From contig CAKQKT010000004.1 in assembly GCA_934249275.1 (NCBI GenBank), positions 1-41,735 on the forward strand: 41,735 nt of DNA. The letters are read 5' to 3'. The DNA is from an uncultured Sutterella sp. (GTDB taxonomy: Bacteria > Pseudomonadota > Gammaproteobacteria > Burkholderiales > Burkholderiaceae_F). The translations under genes were made by a program, and so were the position numbers. Shown one piece after another: positions 16,862-26,294 of this stretch (within the stretch, counting starts at the first letter, position 1; the number at the start of each line of letters is the position of its first letter). Below the pieces are notes generated by a model. It saw only the letters and a program-made list of their open reading frames with translations. It was not told the origin of the DNA and did not search any database.

Positions 16862-17659
16862 TTAACGGACTTGGCAAAGGCGAAGTCTTGGAAACGCCGC
16901 TTCCGTGGCTTGAGTTGACTGAAGTACGAGATCGTCCTTAGAAACGTGTCGCAAAACGGCGGCCAAAGCGGCCGTATCAGCCACATCGGCGGGTTCCGTT
17001 CTCAGGTTTCCGGAATCTCTTCGAGCCGAAGACGGCATGTCGGGGGAATCGCTCTCAAGCACGAAGGCATCCGAAGGCACTTCGGCAAGATGACGACGAA
17101 TTCGCAAACTGCCTTCATAAGTGGCCGCGCCGCCGAACCCAAGCTTGAAGCCCAGAGACAGGAAGGCATCGCGCTCGGCATCCGAGCCGTTGAACGCATG
17201 AATGACGCCGGAAACCCGAATGCGTCGGAGCCAGTAAAGAAGCCTTGAGGCGCTCTTTCTGACGTGAATCGAGCACGGGAGCTCCAGACGCGCCGCTATT
17301 CCGAGCTGCTCGCGGAAGAACTGCTCCTGACGCTCGTCAATCGTCATCACGAGCCCCTCCAGTCCGATCTCGCCGATTCCGATGAAGTGCGGATCCGACA
17401 TCGAAGCCTCGGCAAGCACCGAAAGCTTCTCCAGATCCGCCTCATCGGCCTTCGGAACGAACAGCGGATGAATGCCCAGCATGTAGGCCAGGCCGTGCTC
17501 ACGGGCAATCTGCGCCGTGCGGTCCCAATCGGACGCCTCTCCCGCACACACCACCATATTGGCAACGCCGGCGGCGCGGGCGCGGGCCACGACATCCGCG
17601 AGGTCGTCCCTGAAGGCCTCGGCCTGCAGATGACAGTGCGTGTCGACGAGCCCCGTCAA
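16862..17659 (-). CDS. tatD: TatD-family metal-dependent hydrolase/DNase (TTG start)
   Basis: This 265-residue TIM-barrel protein shows the full TatD metal-ligand set: DTHCHL (residues 6-11), GIGEIGLEG with the Glu ligand, SIHVRKS, HAFNGS and ESDSPDM. Family members are metal-dependent 3'-5' exonucleases or nucleases; the in vivo substrate is not known here. The start is TTG at 17659, supported by GGAGG seven bases upstream and by the motif position; no ATG precedes DTHCHL. The lolD stop ends two bases before it, so it is translated with lolD. Confidence 0.9.
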   Translation of the reverse strand: MTGLVDTHCHLQAEAFRDDLADVVARARAAGVANMVVCAGEASDWDRTAQIAREHGLAYMLGIHPLFVPKADEADLEKLSVLAEASMSDPHFIGIGEIGLEGLVMTIDERQEQFFREQLGIAARLELPCSIHVRKSASRLLYWLRRIRVSGVIHAFNGSDAERDAFLSLGFKLGFGGAATYEGSLRIRRHLAEVPSDAFVLESDSPDMPSSARRDSGNLRTEPADVADTAALAAVLRHVSKDDLVLQSTQATEAAFPRLRLCQVR

Positions 17660-17661
17660 GA

Positions 17662-18345
17662 TCAGTCCTCCCGAATGACGCCGGCATCAAGCCTGAGAAT
17701 GCGGTCGCATCGGGCGGCAAGCCCTTCGTCATGCGTAACGATCACGATGGCCGTGCCTTCGTCGCGCGCGAGCTTCAAAAAGATGTCGAACACCCCCTGG
17801 GCGGTCGTCTTGTCGAGATTGCCCGTCGGCTCGTCGGCCAGAATGCAGACGGGCTTCGTGACGATGGCCCTTGCGATGGCGACGCGCTGGCGCTCGCCGC
17901 CTGAAAGCTGGGAGGGAAGATGCTGCAGACGGTGCCCGAGTCCGACGGCCTCAAGCATCCTGCGCGCCTCCTCTCGGGAAGCCTCCTGATCCTCGCGACG
18001 GATCCAGAGCGGCATGGCAACGTTGTCGAGCGCCGTAAACTCGGGAAGAAGATGATGGAACTGGTAGACAAAGCCGAGAGAGCGGTTTCGAAGCTCACCG
18101 AGCGCCTTTTGGGAAAGGCCGGAAAGGCCGGTTCCGGCCACGCTCACCTCACCCGAATCGATTGCATCAAGACCGCCGACGGCATGAAGAAGCGTCGACT
18201 TGCCGGATCCGGAGGAGCCCAGAATCGCAACGGTTTCGCCCTTCGCCACGGAAAAGCTCACGTCGGAAAGGACGGGCACGGGATGCTCGCCGTCGTGATA
18301 GACCTTCACAAGGTGCGAAACTTCAACGGCAAATTCCTTATTCAT
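17662..18345 (-). CDS. lolD: Lipoprotein-releasing system ATP-binding protein LolD
   Basis: This 227-residue ABC ATPase powers release of outer-membrane lipoproteins from the inner membrane. Walker A is GSSGSGKST, the signature is LSGGERQRVAIARA, and Walker B is CILADEPTGNLD followed by the switch His in VTHDEGLA. Characteristic LolD residues NRSLGFVYQFHHLLPEF are present. The ATG at 18345 has GGAGG nine bases upstream and overlaps the lolC stop by 8 bases (ATGAATAA), so the permease and ATPase are coupled. A longer frame upstream lies inside lolC and is not supported. Confidence 0.95.
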   Translation of the reverse strand: MNKEFAVEVSHLVKVYHDGEHPVPVLSDVSFSVAKGETVAILGSSGSGKSTLLHAVGGLDAIDSGEVSVAGTGLSGLSQKALGELRNRSLGFVYQFHHLLPEFTALDNVAMPLWIRREDQEASREEARRMLEAVGLGHRLQHLPSQLSGGERQRVAIARAIVTKPVCILADEPTGNLDKTTAQGVFDIFLKLARDEGTAIVIVTHDEGLAARCDRILRLDAGVIRED

Positions 18346-19597
18346 AGCGAAGAGCCTCCGCAGGCTGGGTGCGAGCCGCACGCCAGCTCGGATAGAGCGT
18401 GGCCGCCAGGCTCAGAAGGAAGGAGAAGACGGCAATCGGAACGATGTCGGACATTCTCGGATCGGACGGCATGTCGGAAATGAAGTAGATCGACTTCGGC
18501 AGGAACTCCACATTGAAGATCCGCTCGATCGTGCTCACGATCACGCCGACGTTCTCGGCAACAAGAAGGCCCGAAACCACGCCGACCGCCACGCCGACAA
18601 TGCCGACGACCGTACCCTGAATGACGAAGATGCGCATGATCGCGCCCTCGCTGGCGCCGAGCGTTCTGAGAATGGCAATGTCGGCCTGCTTTTCCTTCAC
18701 GGTCATGACAAGCGACGAGACAAGTCCGAAGGCGCCCACCAGAACAATCAGGAAAAGAATGATCCCCATCATGCGCTTTTCGACCTGAACGGCGGCGAAC
18801 CAGGTGCGGTTCTGCTTGGACCAGTCGGCGGCATAGGTGCCCGGCGGCAGCGTGTTGACGAGCGCGCGGGCAACGGCAGGCGCGCGATCCATGTCGGCGA
18901 CGCGCACGCGAAGGCCCTGCGGGCCGCCCGTGCGAAAGAGCGCGGCGGCGTCCTGCATGTTGACGAGCGCCATCGAACTGTCATATTCGTAGTGACCGGA
19001 AGACAGATAGCCGAGCACGGTGAACTGCTTCATGCGCGGCACAAGTCCCGCCGGCGTCACGCTGCCCTGCGGCACCATCATCGAAATCTTGTCGCCCGGA
19101 CGAACCCGCAGCGCGAAGGCCAGATCGCGGCCGAGAAGAATGCCGAAGCAGCCGGGCTTCAGCACGTCAAGGGAATCGACGCGTTCAAGATGCTGCGCAA
19201 TGTCGCTCACGCCCGGCTCGGTGGCGGGATCAATGCCTTTGACCAGCGCGCCGCGCACGACAGTTCCGGAATTGAGAAGCCCCTGGCCCTGCACGTAGGG
19301 AGCTGCCGCAACCACCTCGGGATTCTTTTCAATGCCCTCGGCCACGCTCTTCCAATCGGTCATGGGGCCCGTGCCATTCGTAATTTCAATATGCGGAATG
19401 ACGCCGAGCATGCGGTCCCGAACTTCCTTCTGGAAGCCGTTCATGACGGAGAGCACGATGATGAGCGCGGCGACGCCGAGCGCAATCGAAGCGACGGACA
19501 TGCCGGAAATGAACGAAAGGAAGCGGTCCTTGCGGCGTCCCCTGCGTCCGGCTCTCGTATAGGTGAGGCCGATGGTCAGTTCAAACGGAATTTTCAC
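18338..19597 (-). CDS. lolC: Lipoprotein-releasing system permease LolC/LolE (GTG start)
   Basis: This 419-residue FtsX/MacB-type permease has the LolC/E plan: an N-terminal membrane segment (about 28-55, SFISGMSVASIALGVAALIIVLSV) preceding the conserved MNGFQKE, a large periplasmic domain (about 60-270), and three C-terminal membrane segments (about 275-300, 325-350, 375-400). With LolD it extracts lipoproteins for LolA. Only one permease gene is present here; LolC and LolE cannot be told apart from this alone, and a homodimer-type complex is possible. The GTG at 19597 fits the family N-terminus (FELTIGLTYTRAG) but has no clear ribosome site. Confidence 0.9.
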   Translation of the reverse strand: MKIPFELTIGLTYTRAGRRGRRKDRFLSFISGMSVASIALGVAALIIVLSVMNGFQKEVRDRMLGVIPHIEITNGTGPMTDWKSVAEGIEKNPEVVAAAPYVQGQGLLNSGTVVRGALVKGIDPATEPGVSDIAQHLERVDSLDVLKPGCFGILLGRDLAFALRVRPGDKISMMVPQGSVTPAGLVPRMKQFTVLGYLSSGHYEYDSSMALVNMQDAAALFRTGGPQGLRVRVADMDRAPAVARALVNTLPPGTYAADWSKQNRTWFAAVQVEKRMMGIILFLIVLVGAFGLVSSLVMTVKEKQADIAILRTLGASEGAIMRIFVIQGTVVGIVGVAVGVVSGLLVAENVGVIVSTIERIFNVEFLPKSIYFISDMPSDPRMSDIVPIAVFSFLLSLAATLYPSWRAARTQPAEALRYE

Positions 19598-19667
19598 GGG
19601 CTGACTGTTGAAGAGTTGGGAAAGTTTCCATTCTAGCCTGCCTTCCTGCCGCTAAAATGCACAAACT

Positions 19668-20738
19668 ATGTCGAAAGCTTTCATTCTCATTCCCGGCGCC
19701 CGTCTGCCCGCAGGCGAGGCGGACCGCATTATCGCCTCACTGCCCGATGAGAGCGCCCGGGCGCTCGCAAGTCTCGGAGAAGGCGCAGGACAAGTCGTTG
19801 CGCAGGTGATGGACACCGGCTGCTATCGCCGCGCTCCTCATCTGTCCTGGCTCTGGCGCGTCATCACCCGCCGCAGCAGCACGCCCCACGAAGCGCCCTG
19901 GCGCTGGCTGTCGCTCGGCGGCCGCGAACAGGCGCCCGAGCTTTGGTGCCTGACGCCGCTCGCGCTTGACAACGGACGCGTCCTGCCCGAACGCCCCGAA
20001 CTCGAAGAGCGCGAGTTCATGGAGCTCACCTTTGCGATCGAGCCCGTCTTTCTCAAGGCGGGACTTCGCATCCAGATCTGGGACACCAGCTGGTTTCTTA
20101 CGCGGCGCGAGGACTGGGCCGTCACCACGGCTCCCGCCATGGCGCTTTCCTGGCTCAATTACGACGATGCCCCCGTTGAGGGCGAGGCCGCGGACGAGAT
20201 CCGAAGCCTTCTCGCCCAAACGCGCGCCATTCTCGCTGCCCATCCGGTGAACGCCGCACGCCGAGCGGCCGGAAAACCAGCCGTCGACGCGCTCTGGATT
20301 TCCGGAGGCGGCCATGAGGAACTCTTCTTCCCGCCCACGCTCATCCGCAGCGTCGCCTCAGACGACGCCGCCGTCCGCGGCTGGGCCAATGCCGCCGGCA
20401 TTCTTCTCGAACGCATCGGCAAGGACACCGGAAAATGGCCCGACGCGCCTCACGGCGACGTGATTGCCGTCATTGAGGACCTCTATCCCGCATGGCTTGC
20501 CCGCGACTGGAAGGCTTGGGCCGAAGCGCTTCCCGCCGCCGCCCGCAAGGCGGCCTCCTACCGTGCAGACGCCAAGCGCTTCGAAGCCGACGACGTTCTC
20601 GTCGTCGCCTTCGGCGAAACGGGCGCCGCCACGCTCGCCCCCGCCGAAGCCAGCCTCATGGACAGGCTCTTCCGCAAAAAATCCTCCGTCTCGCCGAAAG
20701 CATGGTGCCCGGACAGCTATGCCGGAGAAAATCGATGA
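19668..20738 (+). CDS. Conserved COG4255-type protein preceding recJ
   Basis: This 356-residue protein matches the group that sits before recJ in Burkholderiales and is often annotated as a phosphoglycerate mutase-like or regulatory protein. No clear catalytic site can be read. Features seen are an N-terminal FILIPGARLP, a central VDALWISGGGHEE motif and a basic, alanine-rich C-terminal third. It ends in an ATGA overlap with recJ, so the two are co-translated; a link to RecJ function is suggested by this conserved pairing only. The ATG at 19668 lies 70 bases from the divergent lolC start. Confidence 0.75.
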   Translation: MSKAFILIPGARLPAGEADRIIASLPDESARALASLGEGAGQVVAQVMDTGCYRRAPHLSWLWRVITRRSSTPHEAPWRWLSLGGREQAPELWCLTPLALDNGRVLPERPELEEREFMELTFAIEPVFLKAGLRIQIWDTSWFLTRREDWAVTTAPAMALSWLNYDDAPVEGEAADEIRSLLAQTRAILAAHPVNAARRAAGKPAVDALWISGGGHEELFFPPTLIRSVASDDAAVRGWANAAGILLERIGKDTGKWPDAPHGDVIAVIEDLYPAWLARDWKAWAEALPAAARKAASYRADAKRFEADDVLVVAFGETGAATLAPAEASLMDRLFRKKSSVSPKAWCPDSYAGENR

Positions 20739-22432
20739 CCCGCATCATCAACCGTGAATACGACCTTGCGGCCGCCCAACGTCTTCATCAGGAGGGGTAT
20801 CTCTCGCCCGTCGCCCGTGCGCTCGCCGCCCGAGGCATCAAGGACTCGTCGGAACTTTCGCAGGACTGGAAGTCCATGCTTGCCCCCTCGATGCTTGAAG
20901 GCACGCGCGAGGCTGCCGAACGTCTGGCGCAGGCCCGCGAACGCGGCGAACGCGTAACCGTCGTCGCCGACTACGACTGCGACGGCGCCACCGCTTGCGC
21001 AGTCGCGCTCCGCGGTCTCAGAATGATGGGCATCGCCGCCGACTACTTCGTTCCGCACCGCGTGCTCCACGGCTACGGACTCTCAAGCACGGTCGTCGAC
21101 CTTCTGGCCGAACGCAATCCGCGGCCCGACGTCCTTCTTACCGTCGACAACGGCGTTTCCTCAGCCGAAGCCGTCCGTCATGCCGCCGAATTGGGCATCG
21201 ACGTCGTCGTCACCGACCACCATCTGCCGGGCGCCGAACTTCCTCCCGCCGTCTGCATCGTGAACCCCAACCTTGCAGGCTCGACCTTTCCGTCGAAGGC
21301 GCTTGCCGGCGTAGGCGTCATGTACTACGTGCTTCTTGCCCTCAGGGCGCTTCTGCGCGAGCGGGGCATCTTCACGCAGCAGACGCAGCCGCGACTCGAC
21401 ACGCTCGTCGACCTCGTTGCCCTGGGCACCGTGGCCGACGTTGTCAAGCTTGACAAGAACAACCGCATTCTCGTTGCCCAGGGCCTCAACCGAATCAGGC
21501 TCGGCCGCACGCATGCCGGCATCAACGCGCTCTTTGCCGTCGCCGGCAAAAAGCCCGAGGCTGCGGGGGTTCGCGACTTCGGCTTTGCACTGGGACCGCG
21601 CATCAATGCCGCAGGCCGTCTCGACACGATGGAAAACGGCATCGAATGTCTCCTTGCCGACGATCCCGTGGTCGCGCTCGAATACGCGCGAAGCCTCAAC
21701 GACTTCAACGCCGCCCGCCAGGAGCTCGAGACCGAAATGCAGCAGGCGGCCGAAGTTGCGCTTTCACGCTGCGACGTCGAAAGCAATGCGACCCTCACGC
21801 TTTACGACGCCTGCTTCAACGAAGGCGTCGTAGGCCTTGTCGCCTCCCGCCTCAAGGAAAAGATCAACCGTCCCACCATCGTCTTCGCCCCTGCGGACGA
21901 AGGCATGCTGAAGGGATCGGGACGCTCGATTCCTGGCGTGCATCTTCGCGACGCGCTTGATTTGGCCTCGAAGGCCATTCCCGGCGCCGTCATTCGCTTC
22001 GGCGGCCACGCCATGGCCGCAGGTCTCACGCTCAGAAGCGAAGCCGACCTACCCGCATTCCGGAACGCCTTCGAAAAGGCCGTCCGCAGCATGGCCGACG
22101 CCTCGGTCTTCGAACGCGTCATCTATGCCGACGGCGGACTTGCGCCCGACGAGATCAACGAGCGCCTCGTGCAGGCGATCGACAGCCAGATCTGGGGACA
22201 GGGCTTCGACGCTCCCATCTTTGCGAACGAATTCCACATCGTGCGCCAGACCCTGGTGAAGGACGCCCACACCAAGCTCATCCTTGATCTCGGCGGACAG
22301 CGCTTCGACGCGATCTTCTTCCGCCATACTGAGACGCTTCCGAGCACGATTCGCCTCGCCTACCGTCCGAGCATCAACGAATTCATGGGCAGAAGAACCG
22401 TTCAGCTCGTCATCGAAGCCGCGGAACTCTGA
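20735..22432 (+). CDS. recJ: Single-stranded-DNA-specific exonuclease RecJ
   Basis: This 565-residue DHH-family 5'-3' exonuclease acts on single-stranded DNA in recombination and repair. Motifs in order: VVADYDCDGATA (motif I), LLTVDNGVSS, VVTDHHLPG (the DHH motif), VALGTVADVV, and GPRINAAGRLD; a DHHA1 domain follows with the RFGGHAMAAGLTL motif, and a C-terminal OB-type domain. Length is normal (about 560-577). The start ATG at 20735 overlaps the preceding stop (ATGA). The frame remains open upstream inside the previous gene, but the family N-terminus supports 20735. Confidence 0.97.
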   Translation: MTRIINREYDLAAAQRLHQEGYLSPVARALAARGIKDSSELSQDWKSMLAPSMLEGTREAAERLAQARERGERVTVVADYDCDGATACAVALRGLRMMGIAADYFVPHRVLHGYGLSSTVVDLLAERNPRPDVLLTVDNGVSSAEAVRHAAELGIDVVVTDHHLPGAELPPAVCIVNPNLAGSTFPSKALAGVGVMYYVLLALRALLRERGIFTQQTQPRLDTLVDLVALGTVADVVKLDKNNRILVAQGLNRIRLGRTHAGINALFAVAGKKPEAAGVRDFGFALGPRINAAGRLDTMENGIECLLADDPVVALEYARSLNDFNAARQELETEMQQAAEVALSRCDVESNATLTLYDACFNEGVVGLVASRLKEKINRPTIVFAPADEGMLKGSGRSIPGVHLRDALDLASKAIPGAVIRFGGHAMAAGLTLRSEADLPAFRNAFEKAVRSMADASVFERVIYADGGLAPDEINERLVQAIDSQIWGQGFDAPIFANEFHIVRQTLVKDAHTKLILDLGGQRFDAIFFRHTETLPSTIRLAYRPSINEFMGRRTVQLVIEAAEL

Positions 22433-22462
22433 TCATCCAAGGCTTGAGCGCATTTTGAGAAA

Positions 22463-22490
22463 CGCCTGCGGCAAAAACCGCAGGCGCTTT
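22463..22490 (+). terminator. Hairpin terminator after recJ
   Basis: CGCCTGCGG, loop CAAAAA, CCGCAGGCG and CTTT form a perfect 9-bp stem 30 bases past the recJ stop. The T run is short. A TATAAT at 22496-22501 just after it is a candidate prfB -10, though no good -35 is seen. Confidence 0.7.
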
Positions 22491-22599
22491 CGCTTTATAA
22501 TTAATTGTTTTATTTCCGTCGCCCCCAGGCGCCGCCGACGCGGCTGCAGCCAGCTGGGCGCGACCATTCCTTTTCCACCCCTACAACAAGCAGAGTTAC

Positions 22600-23713
22600 A
22601 TGATGGAAGTCGAACGCATCAACCAGATCCAGAACCTTACAGACGACCTTACGCGCCGTCTGACCGAACTTCGGGGGTATCTTTGACGTCGATCGCAAAG
22701 CGCGCCGTCTCGAAGAAGTCAACCGCGAGGTTGAAAACCCGGATCTCTGGAACGATCCCAAGCATGCTCAGGAAGTGAGCAAGGAAAAGAAGCTCCTTGA
22801 CGACATCGTCGGCAGCTTCAACAAGCTCACCTCGGGCATCAACGATGCTGCCGAGCTTTTCGAACTTTCGATGGCCGAAGAGGACTGGGACACGGTTGAA
22901 GCCGTGGGCCAGGACGTCGAGGCAATCGAAAAGCAAGTTGCTCAGCTCGAATTCAAGCGCATGTTCAACCAGCCGATGGACTCGTCCAACTGCTACCTGG
23001 AAATCCAGGCCGGCGCAGGCGGCACCGAGGCTCAGGACTGGGCGAGCATGCTCGAACGCATGTACATGCGCTATGCCGAGCGCAAGGGCTTCAAGGTCAC
23101 CCTTGAAGAAGAAAGCCCGGGCGAAGTTGCCGGCATCAAGTCCTGCACGCTCTTCATCGAAGGCGAATGGGCCTACGGCACGCTTCGCACGGAAACCGGC
23201 ATTCACCGCCTCGTGCGCAAGAGTCCGTTCGACTCCAACGCCCGCCGCCACACCTCCTTCACGTCCGTGTACGTCTATCCGGAAGTTGACGACTCGATCG
23301 AAATCGAAATCAATCCGGCCGACCTCTCCATCGACGTCTTCCGCGCCTCCGGCGCCGGTGGCCAGCACATTCAGAAGACCGAATCCGCCGTTCGAATCCA
23401 CCATATTCCGACCGGCATCATCACGATCTGTCAGGATGACCGCTCCCAGCACCGCAACCGCGAAAAGGCCATGCAGCAGCTCAAGGCCAAGCTCTATGAG
23501 CTTGAAATGCGCAAGCGCATGGAAGAGCAGACGAAGCTCGAGGAAAGCAAGTCCGACATCGGCTGGGGTCACCAGATCCGCAGCTACGTGCTCGACCAGT
23601 CCCGCGTGAAGGACCTCCGCACGAATGTCGAAACCGGCAACACCGGCGCCGTTCTTGACGGCGACCTCGACCAGTTCATCGAAGCGTCTCTGAAGAACGG
23701 CGTCGCCGCCTGA
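22600..23713 (+). CDS. prfB: Peptide chain release factor 2, with programmed +1 frameshift
   Basis: RF2 ends translation at UGA and UAA. The first frame runs from ATG 22600 for 28 codons to an in-frame TGA (22684-22686) in the context CGGGGGTATCTTTGAC, the classical RF2 autoregulatory site: an internal Shine-Dalgarno (GGGGG), a slippery CTT and TGA followed by C. A +1 shift resumes at GAC (22685) and continues to 23713, for 370 residues in total. The tripeptide SPF ([13 protein letters not shown]) and the catalytic GGQ ([15 protein letters not shown]) are present. The gene is intact, not broken: low RF2 favours shifting and so more RF2. lysS lies 66 bases downstream, the usual prfB-lysS order. 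Confidence 0.97.
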
Positions 23714-23736
23714 GACACCAACAGCTTCTAGGAAGA

Positions 23737-23759
23737 CTGCGGCGGAAGCGCCGCCGCAG
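23737..23759 (+). promoter_or_regulatory. GC-rich hairpin between prfB and lysS
   Basis: CTGCGGCGG and CCGCCGCAG form a perfect 9-bp stem around AAGCG, 24 bases past the prfB stop. No T run follows, so it is more likely an mRNA processing or stability element than a terminator. Confidence 0.5.
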
Positions 23760-23779
23760 CTTCACCACAGGAACACAAA

Positions 23780-25309
23780 ATGTCCGAACAGACCCAGAAT
23801 CAGGAAACCGCCCAGCAGCTGGCGGAAGAAGAAAACCACATCATCGCCGAACGCCGCGCCAAGCTGGCCGCGCTCCGCGAAGCCGGCGTCGCCTATCCGA
23901 ACGACTTCGTTCGCACCGACCTCTTCGGCGACATCCGCAACAAGTATCAGAACACGACTGCCGAAGAGCTTGAAGAGCTCAAGCCCGAAGTAGCCTGCTC
24001 CGGCCGCATGATGCTCAAGCGCATCATGGGCAAGGCCAGCTTTGCCACCGTCCGCGACTTCACGGGCGACATGCAGTACTTCATCACGAAGGGCGACATC
24101 GGCGAAGAAGCCTATGCCGCATGGAAGACGTTCGACCTCGGCGACATCATTGCCGTCAAGGGCACGCTCTTCCGCACGAAGACGGGCGAACTCTCCATCC
24201 GCGCCCATGAGCTGCGCCTCATGACGAAGAACATCCGTCCGCTGCCCGACAAGCACAAGGGTCTCTGCGACACGGAAATGTGCTATCGCCAGCGCTACGT
24301 CGACCTCATCATGAACGAGGACTCCCGCAACCGCTTCCTCGTCCGTTCGAAGGCCATCGCCGCGATCCGCAACTTCATGCTTTCGCACCGCTTCCTCGAA
24401 GTGGAAACGCCGATGCTCCACCCGATTCCGGGCGGCGCCAACGCCAAGCCGTTCATCACGCACCACAATGCGCTCGACATGGACATGTACCTGCGCATTG
24501 CGCCGGAACTCTATCTGAAGCGCCTCGTCGTGGGCGGCTTCGAACGCGTCTTCGAAATCAACCGCAACTTCCGCAACGAAGGCGTCTCCGTTCGTCACAA
24601 CCCCGAATTCACGATGATGGAGTTCTACTGCACGTACTGGACGTACCGCGACCAGATGCAGTTCACGGAAGAACTCCTTCGCACGGCCGCCCGCGAAGCC
24701 ACCGGCTCCGCCATCCTGCCGTACCAGGGCCATCAGATCGACCTTGAAAAGCCCTTCGACCGCCTCACCCCGGTTGAAGCCGTGCTCAAGTATTCTCCGT
24801 CCTACACGACCGAACAGCTCGCCGACGAAGCCTTCCTTCGCGCCGAACTCGTCCGCCTCGGCGCTCCCCAGCCCGATTACGTCGGTCTCGGCGCCCTGCA
24901 GATGGCTCTCTTCGAAGAAACGACCGAAGCCAAGCTCATCCAGCCGACCTTCATCATCGACTACCCGACGGAAATCTCCCCGCTCGCCCGCGCCTCCGAC
25001 GCCAACCATGACGTGACGGAACGCTTCGAGCTCTTCATCGCCGGCCGCGAACTCGGCAACGGCTTCTCCGAGCTCAACGACCCGGACGACCAGGCCGCCC
25101 GCTTCAAGGCTCAGGCCGATGCCAAGAGCCACGGCGACGACGAAGCCATGTACTACGACGCCGACTACATCCGCGCGCTCGAGTACGGTCTTCCCCCGAC
25201 CGCCGGCTGCGGCGTCGGCATCGACCGCTTCATCATGCTTCTTACCGACGCTCCGACGATCCGCGACGTGCTGCTCTTCCCGCACATGCGTCCGGAATCG
25301 AACAACTAA
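23780..25309 (+). CDS. lysS: Lysyl-tRNA synthetase (class II)
   Basis: This 509-residue class II LysRS charges tRNA-Lys. An N-terminal OB-fold anticodon-binding domain spans about residues 60-170. The catalytic core shows motif 1 around [21 protein letters not shown], motif 2 in [28 protein letters not shown] and motif 3 in [15 protein letters not shown]. Length is typical (about 500-510). The ATG at 23780 has AGGA eight to nine bases upstream. It follows prfB and is followed after 7 bases by a Nudix gene, so the three may share a transcript. Confidence 0.98.
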   Translation: MSEQTQNQETAQQLAEEENHIIAERRAKLAALREAGVAYPNDFVRTDLFGDIRNKYQNTTAEELEELKPEVACSGRMMLKRIMGKASFATVRDFTGDMQYFITKGDIGEEAYAAWKTFDLGDIIAVKGTLFRTKTGELSIRAHELRLMTKNIRPLPDKHKGLCDTEMCYRQRYVDLIMNEDSRNRFLVRSKAIAAIRNFMLSHRFLEVETPMLHPIPGGANAKPFITHHNALDMDMYLRIAPELYLKRLVVGGFERVFEINRNFRNEGVSVRHNPEFTMMEFYCTYWTYRDQMQFTEELLRTAAREATGSAILPYQGHQIDLEKPFDRLTPVEAVLKYSPSYTTEQLADEAFLRAELVRLGAPQPDYVGLGALQMALFEETTEAKLIQPTFIIDYPTEISPLARASDANHDVTERFELFIAGRELGNGFSELNDPDDQAARFKAQADAKSHGDDEAMYYDADYIRALEYGLPPTAGCGVGIDRFIMLLTDAPTIRDVLLFPHMRPESNN

Positions 25310-25316
25310 GAAGTCA

Positions 25317-26135
25317 ATGGATCGATTTTCTTCGATCCCCGGCAACCGGGTGCAAAGCCTCCTCGCAGAGCTTCGCGCCCGGATGCAAGCCCAAAGCCCC
25401 GGCCACCCCGGGGCTTTTGTCGCTGACGGCCGCATAATCGGCAGCCTGCGCGAAGACGTCATGCATGCGCTTCGCACGGATCCCGAACTGCTTGCACTCG
25501 TTCCGGAAACACAGCCCGGCATCTTCGAGCTTCAGGCGCTCGACGGCCCGGACGCCGCATTCGCCGCCGTGACGAGCTGTCTTCGCCGGCACGGCCTCAC
25601 TCAAAAGCGCCCGTTCGAGCTTCTTGACGTCAGAGATTCCGAAGGCGTCGTCATCGCCAAAGCCGAACGCTCGGTCTTTCGTGCGCTCGGCCTCGCCACC
25701 ACCGTGGTAAGACTCCTCGCCGTCACGCACGACGAGCGGCTGCTCCTTCAGCAAAGAAGCCTTTCCAAATCGATCGGTCCCGGCCTCTGGGACAACCTCG
25801 CCGCCGGCCTCGTCTCCTCGGGCGAAACGCCGCTCGAAGCCATGCTTCGAGAACTTCATGAAGAAGCAGGCCTCGCTCCCGCCCCCTCCGAACTCATCTC
25901 CTCCCGCCATCTCTCCTGGCGCGTCCTCCATGACGTGCCCGAAGGCCGCATGCAGGAAGCCACCTCAGGCTTCATCCTCCGGCTCTCTTCCGAAGCGCGC
26001 CCCATCAATCTCGACGGCGAAGCCGCCGGATTCAAGGCCTTCACGATCGACGAAGTCATCGGCATGATTGAAGAAAACCGCCTCATGCCCGAAGCCGCGC
26101 GCCTCATTCTGGAACACCTTGCCCGCGCCGGCTGA
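25317..26135 (+). CDS. Nudix hydrolase with N-terminal DUF4743-like domain
   Basis: This 272-residue protein ends in a Nudix domain with a perfect Nudix box at residues 164-186 (GLVSSGETPLEAML, then RELHEEAGL). The N-terminal half (about 1-120) resembles DUF4743, found in eukaryotic and bacterial Nudix proteins reported to hydrolyse oxidised thiamine diphosphate derivatives. On that basis a house-cleaning role is likely but the substrate is inferred. The ATG at 25317 lies 7 bases after the lysS stop; the ribosome site is weak (TAAGAAG), suggesting coupling to lysS. No neighbouring thiamine gene is seen. Confidence 0.85.
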   Translation: MDRFSSIPGNRVQSLLAELRARMQAQSPGHPGAFVADGRIIGSLREDVMHALRTDPELLALVPETQPGIFELQALDGPDAAFAAVTSCLRRHGLTQKRPFELLDVRDSEGVVIAKAERSVFRALGLATTVVRLLAVTHDERLLLQQRSLSKSIGPGLWDNLAAGLVSSGETPLEAMLRELHEEAGLAPAPSELISSRHLSWRVLHDVPEGRMQEATSGFILRLSSEARPINLDGEAAGFKAFTIDEVIGMIEENRLMPEAARLILEHLARAG

Positions 26136-26185
26136 TGCACTCGCACGTCAGCTCGACTCTCTCAATCCAGCGCCTCCCTGCCGCC

Positions 26186-26212
26186 CTTTTTATATGTCGA
26201 CATATCAAAAAG
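26186..26212. repeat. Palindrome CTTTTT-ATATGTCGACATAT-C-AAAAAG
   Basis: A perfect 14-bp palindrome (ATATGTCGACATAT, 26192-26205) is flanked by CTTTTT and AAAAAG with one extra base. It lies between the Nudix stop and the promoter of the next operon, about 27 bases upstream of its -35. It may be an upstream operator, or a terminator for the Nudix gene. Confidence 0.6.
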
Positions 26213-26231
26213 CAGTTTTCAGTGCTTAAAC

Positions 26232-26271
26232 TTGACATTGCAGCGCACAATAGATATGCTCATTTGAGCAT
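26232..26271 (+). promoter_or_regulatory. Promoter of the ORP-like cluster with overlapping operator
   Basis: TTGACA (26232-26237), exactly 17 bases and TATGCT (26255-26260) form one of the best sigma70 promoters in the window. The inverted repeat ATGCTCA-TT-TGAGCAT (26256-26271) overlaps the -10, a position typical of a repressor site. The first gene encodes an HTH protein that could bind here (inference). Confidence 0.8.
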
Positions 26272-26294
26272 TAAACTCATCCATTGGAAGAATC

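Noticed and set aside
22600..22690. prfB as a frameshifted pseudogene
   Set aside because: The shift site is the conserved programmed RF2 signal and the rest of the gene is intact.
23762..25522. Minus-strand frame opposite lysS and the Nudix gene
   Set aside because: Shadow frame; lysS motifs are unambiguous on the plus strand.
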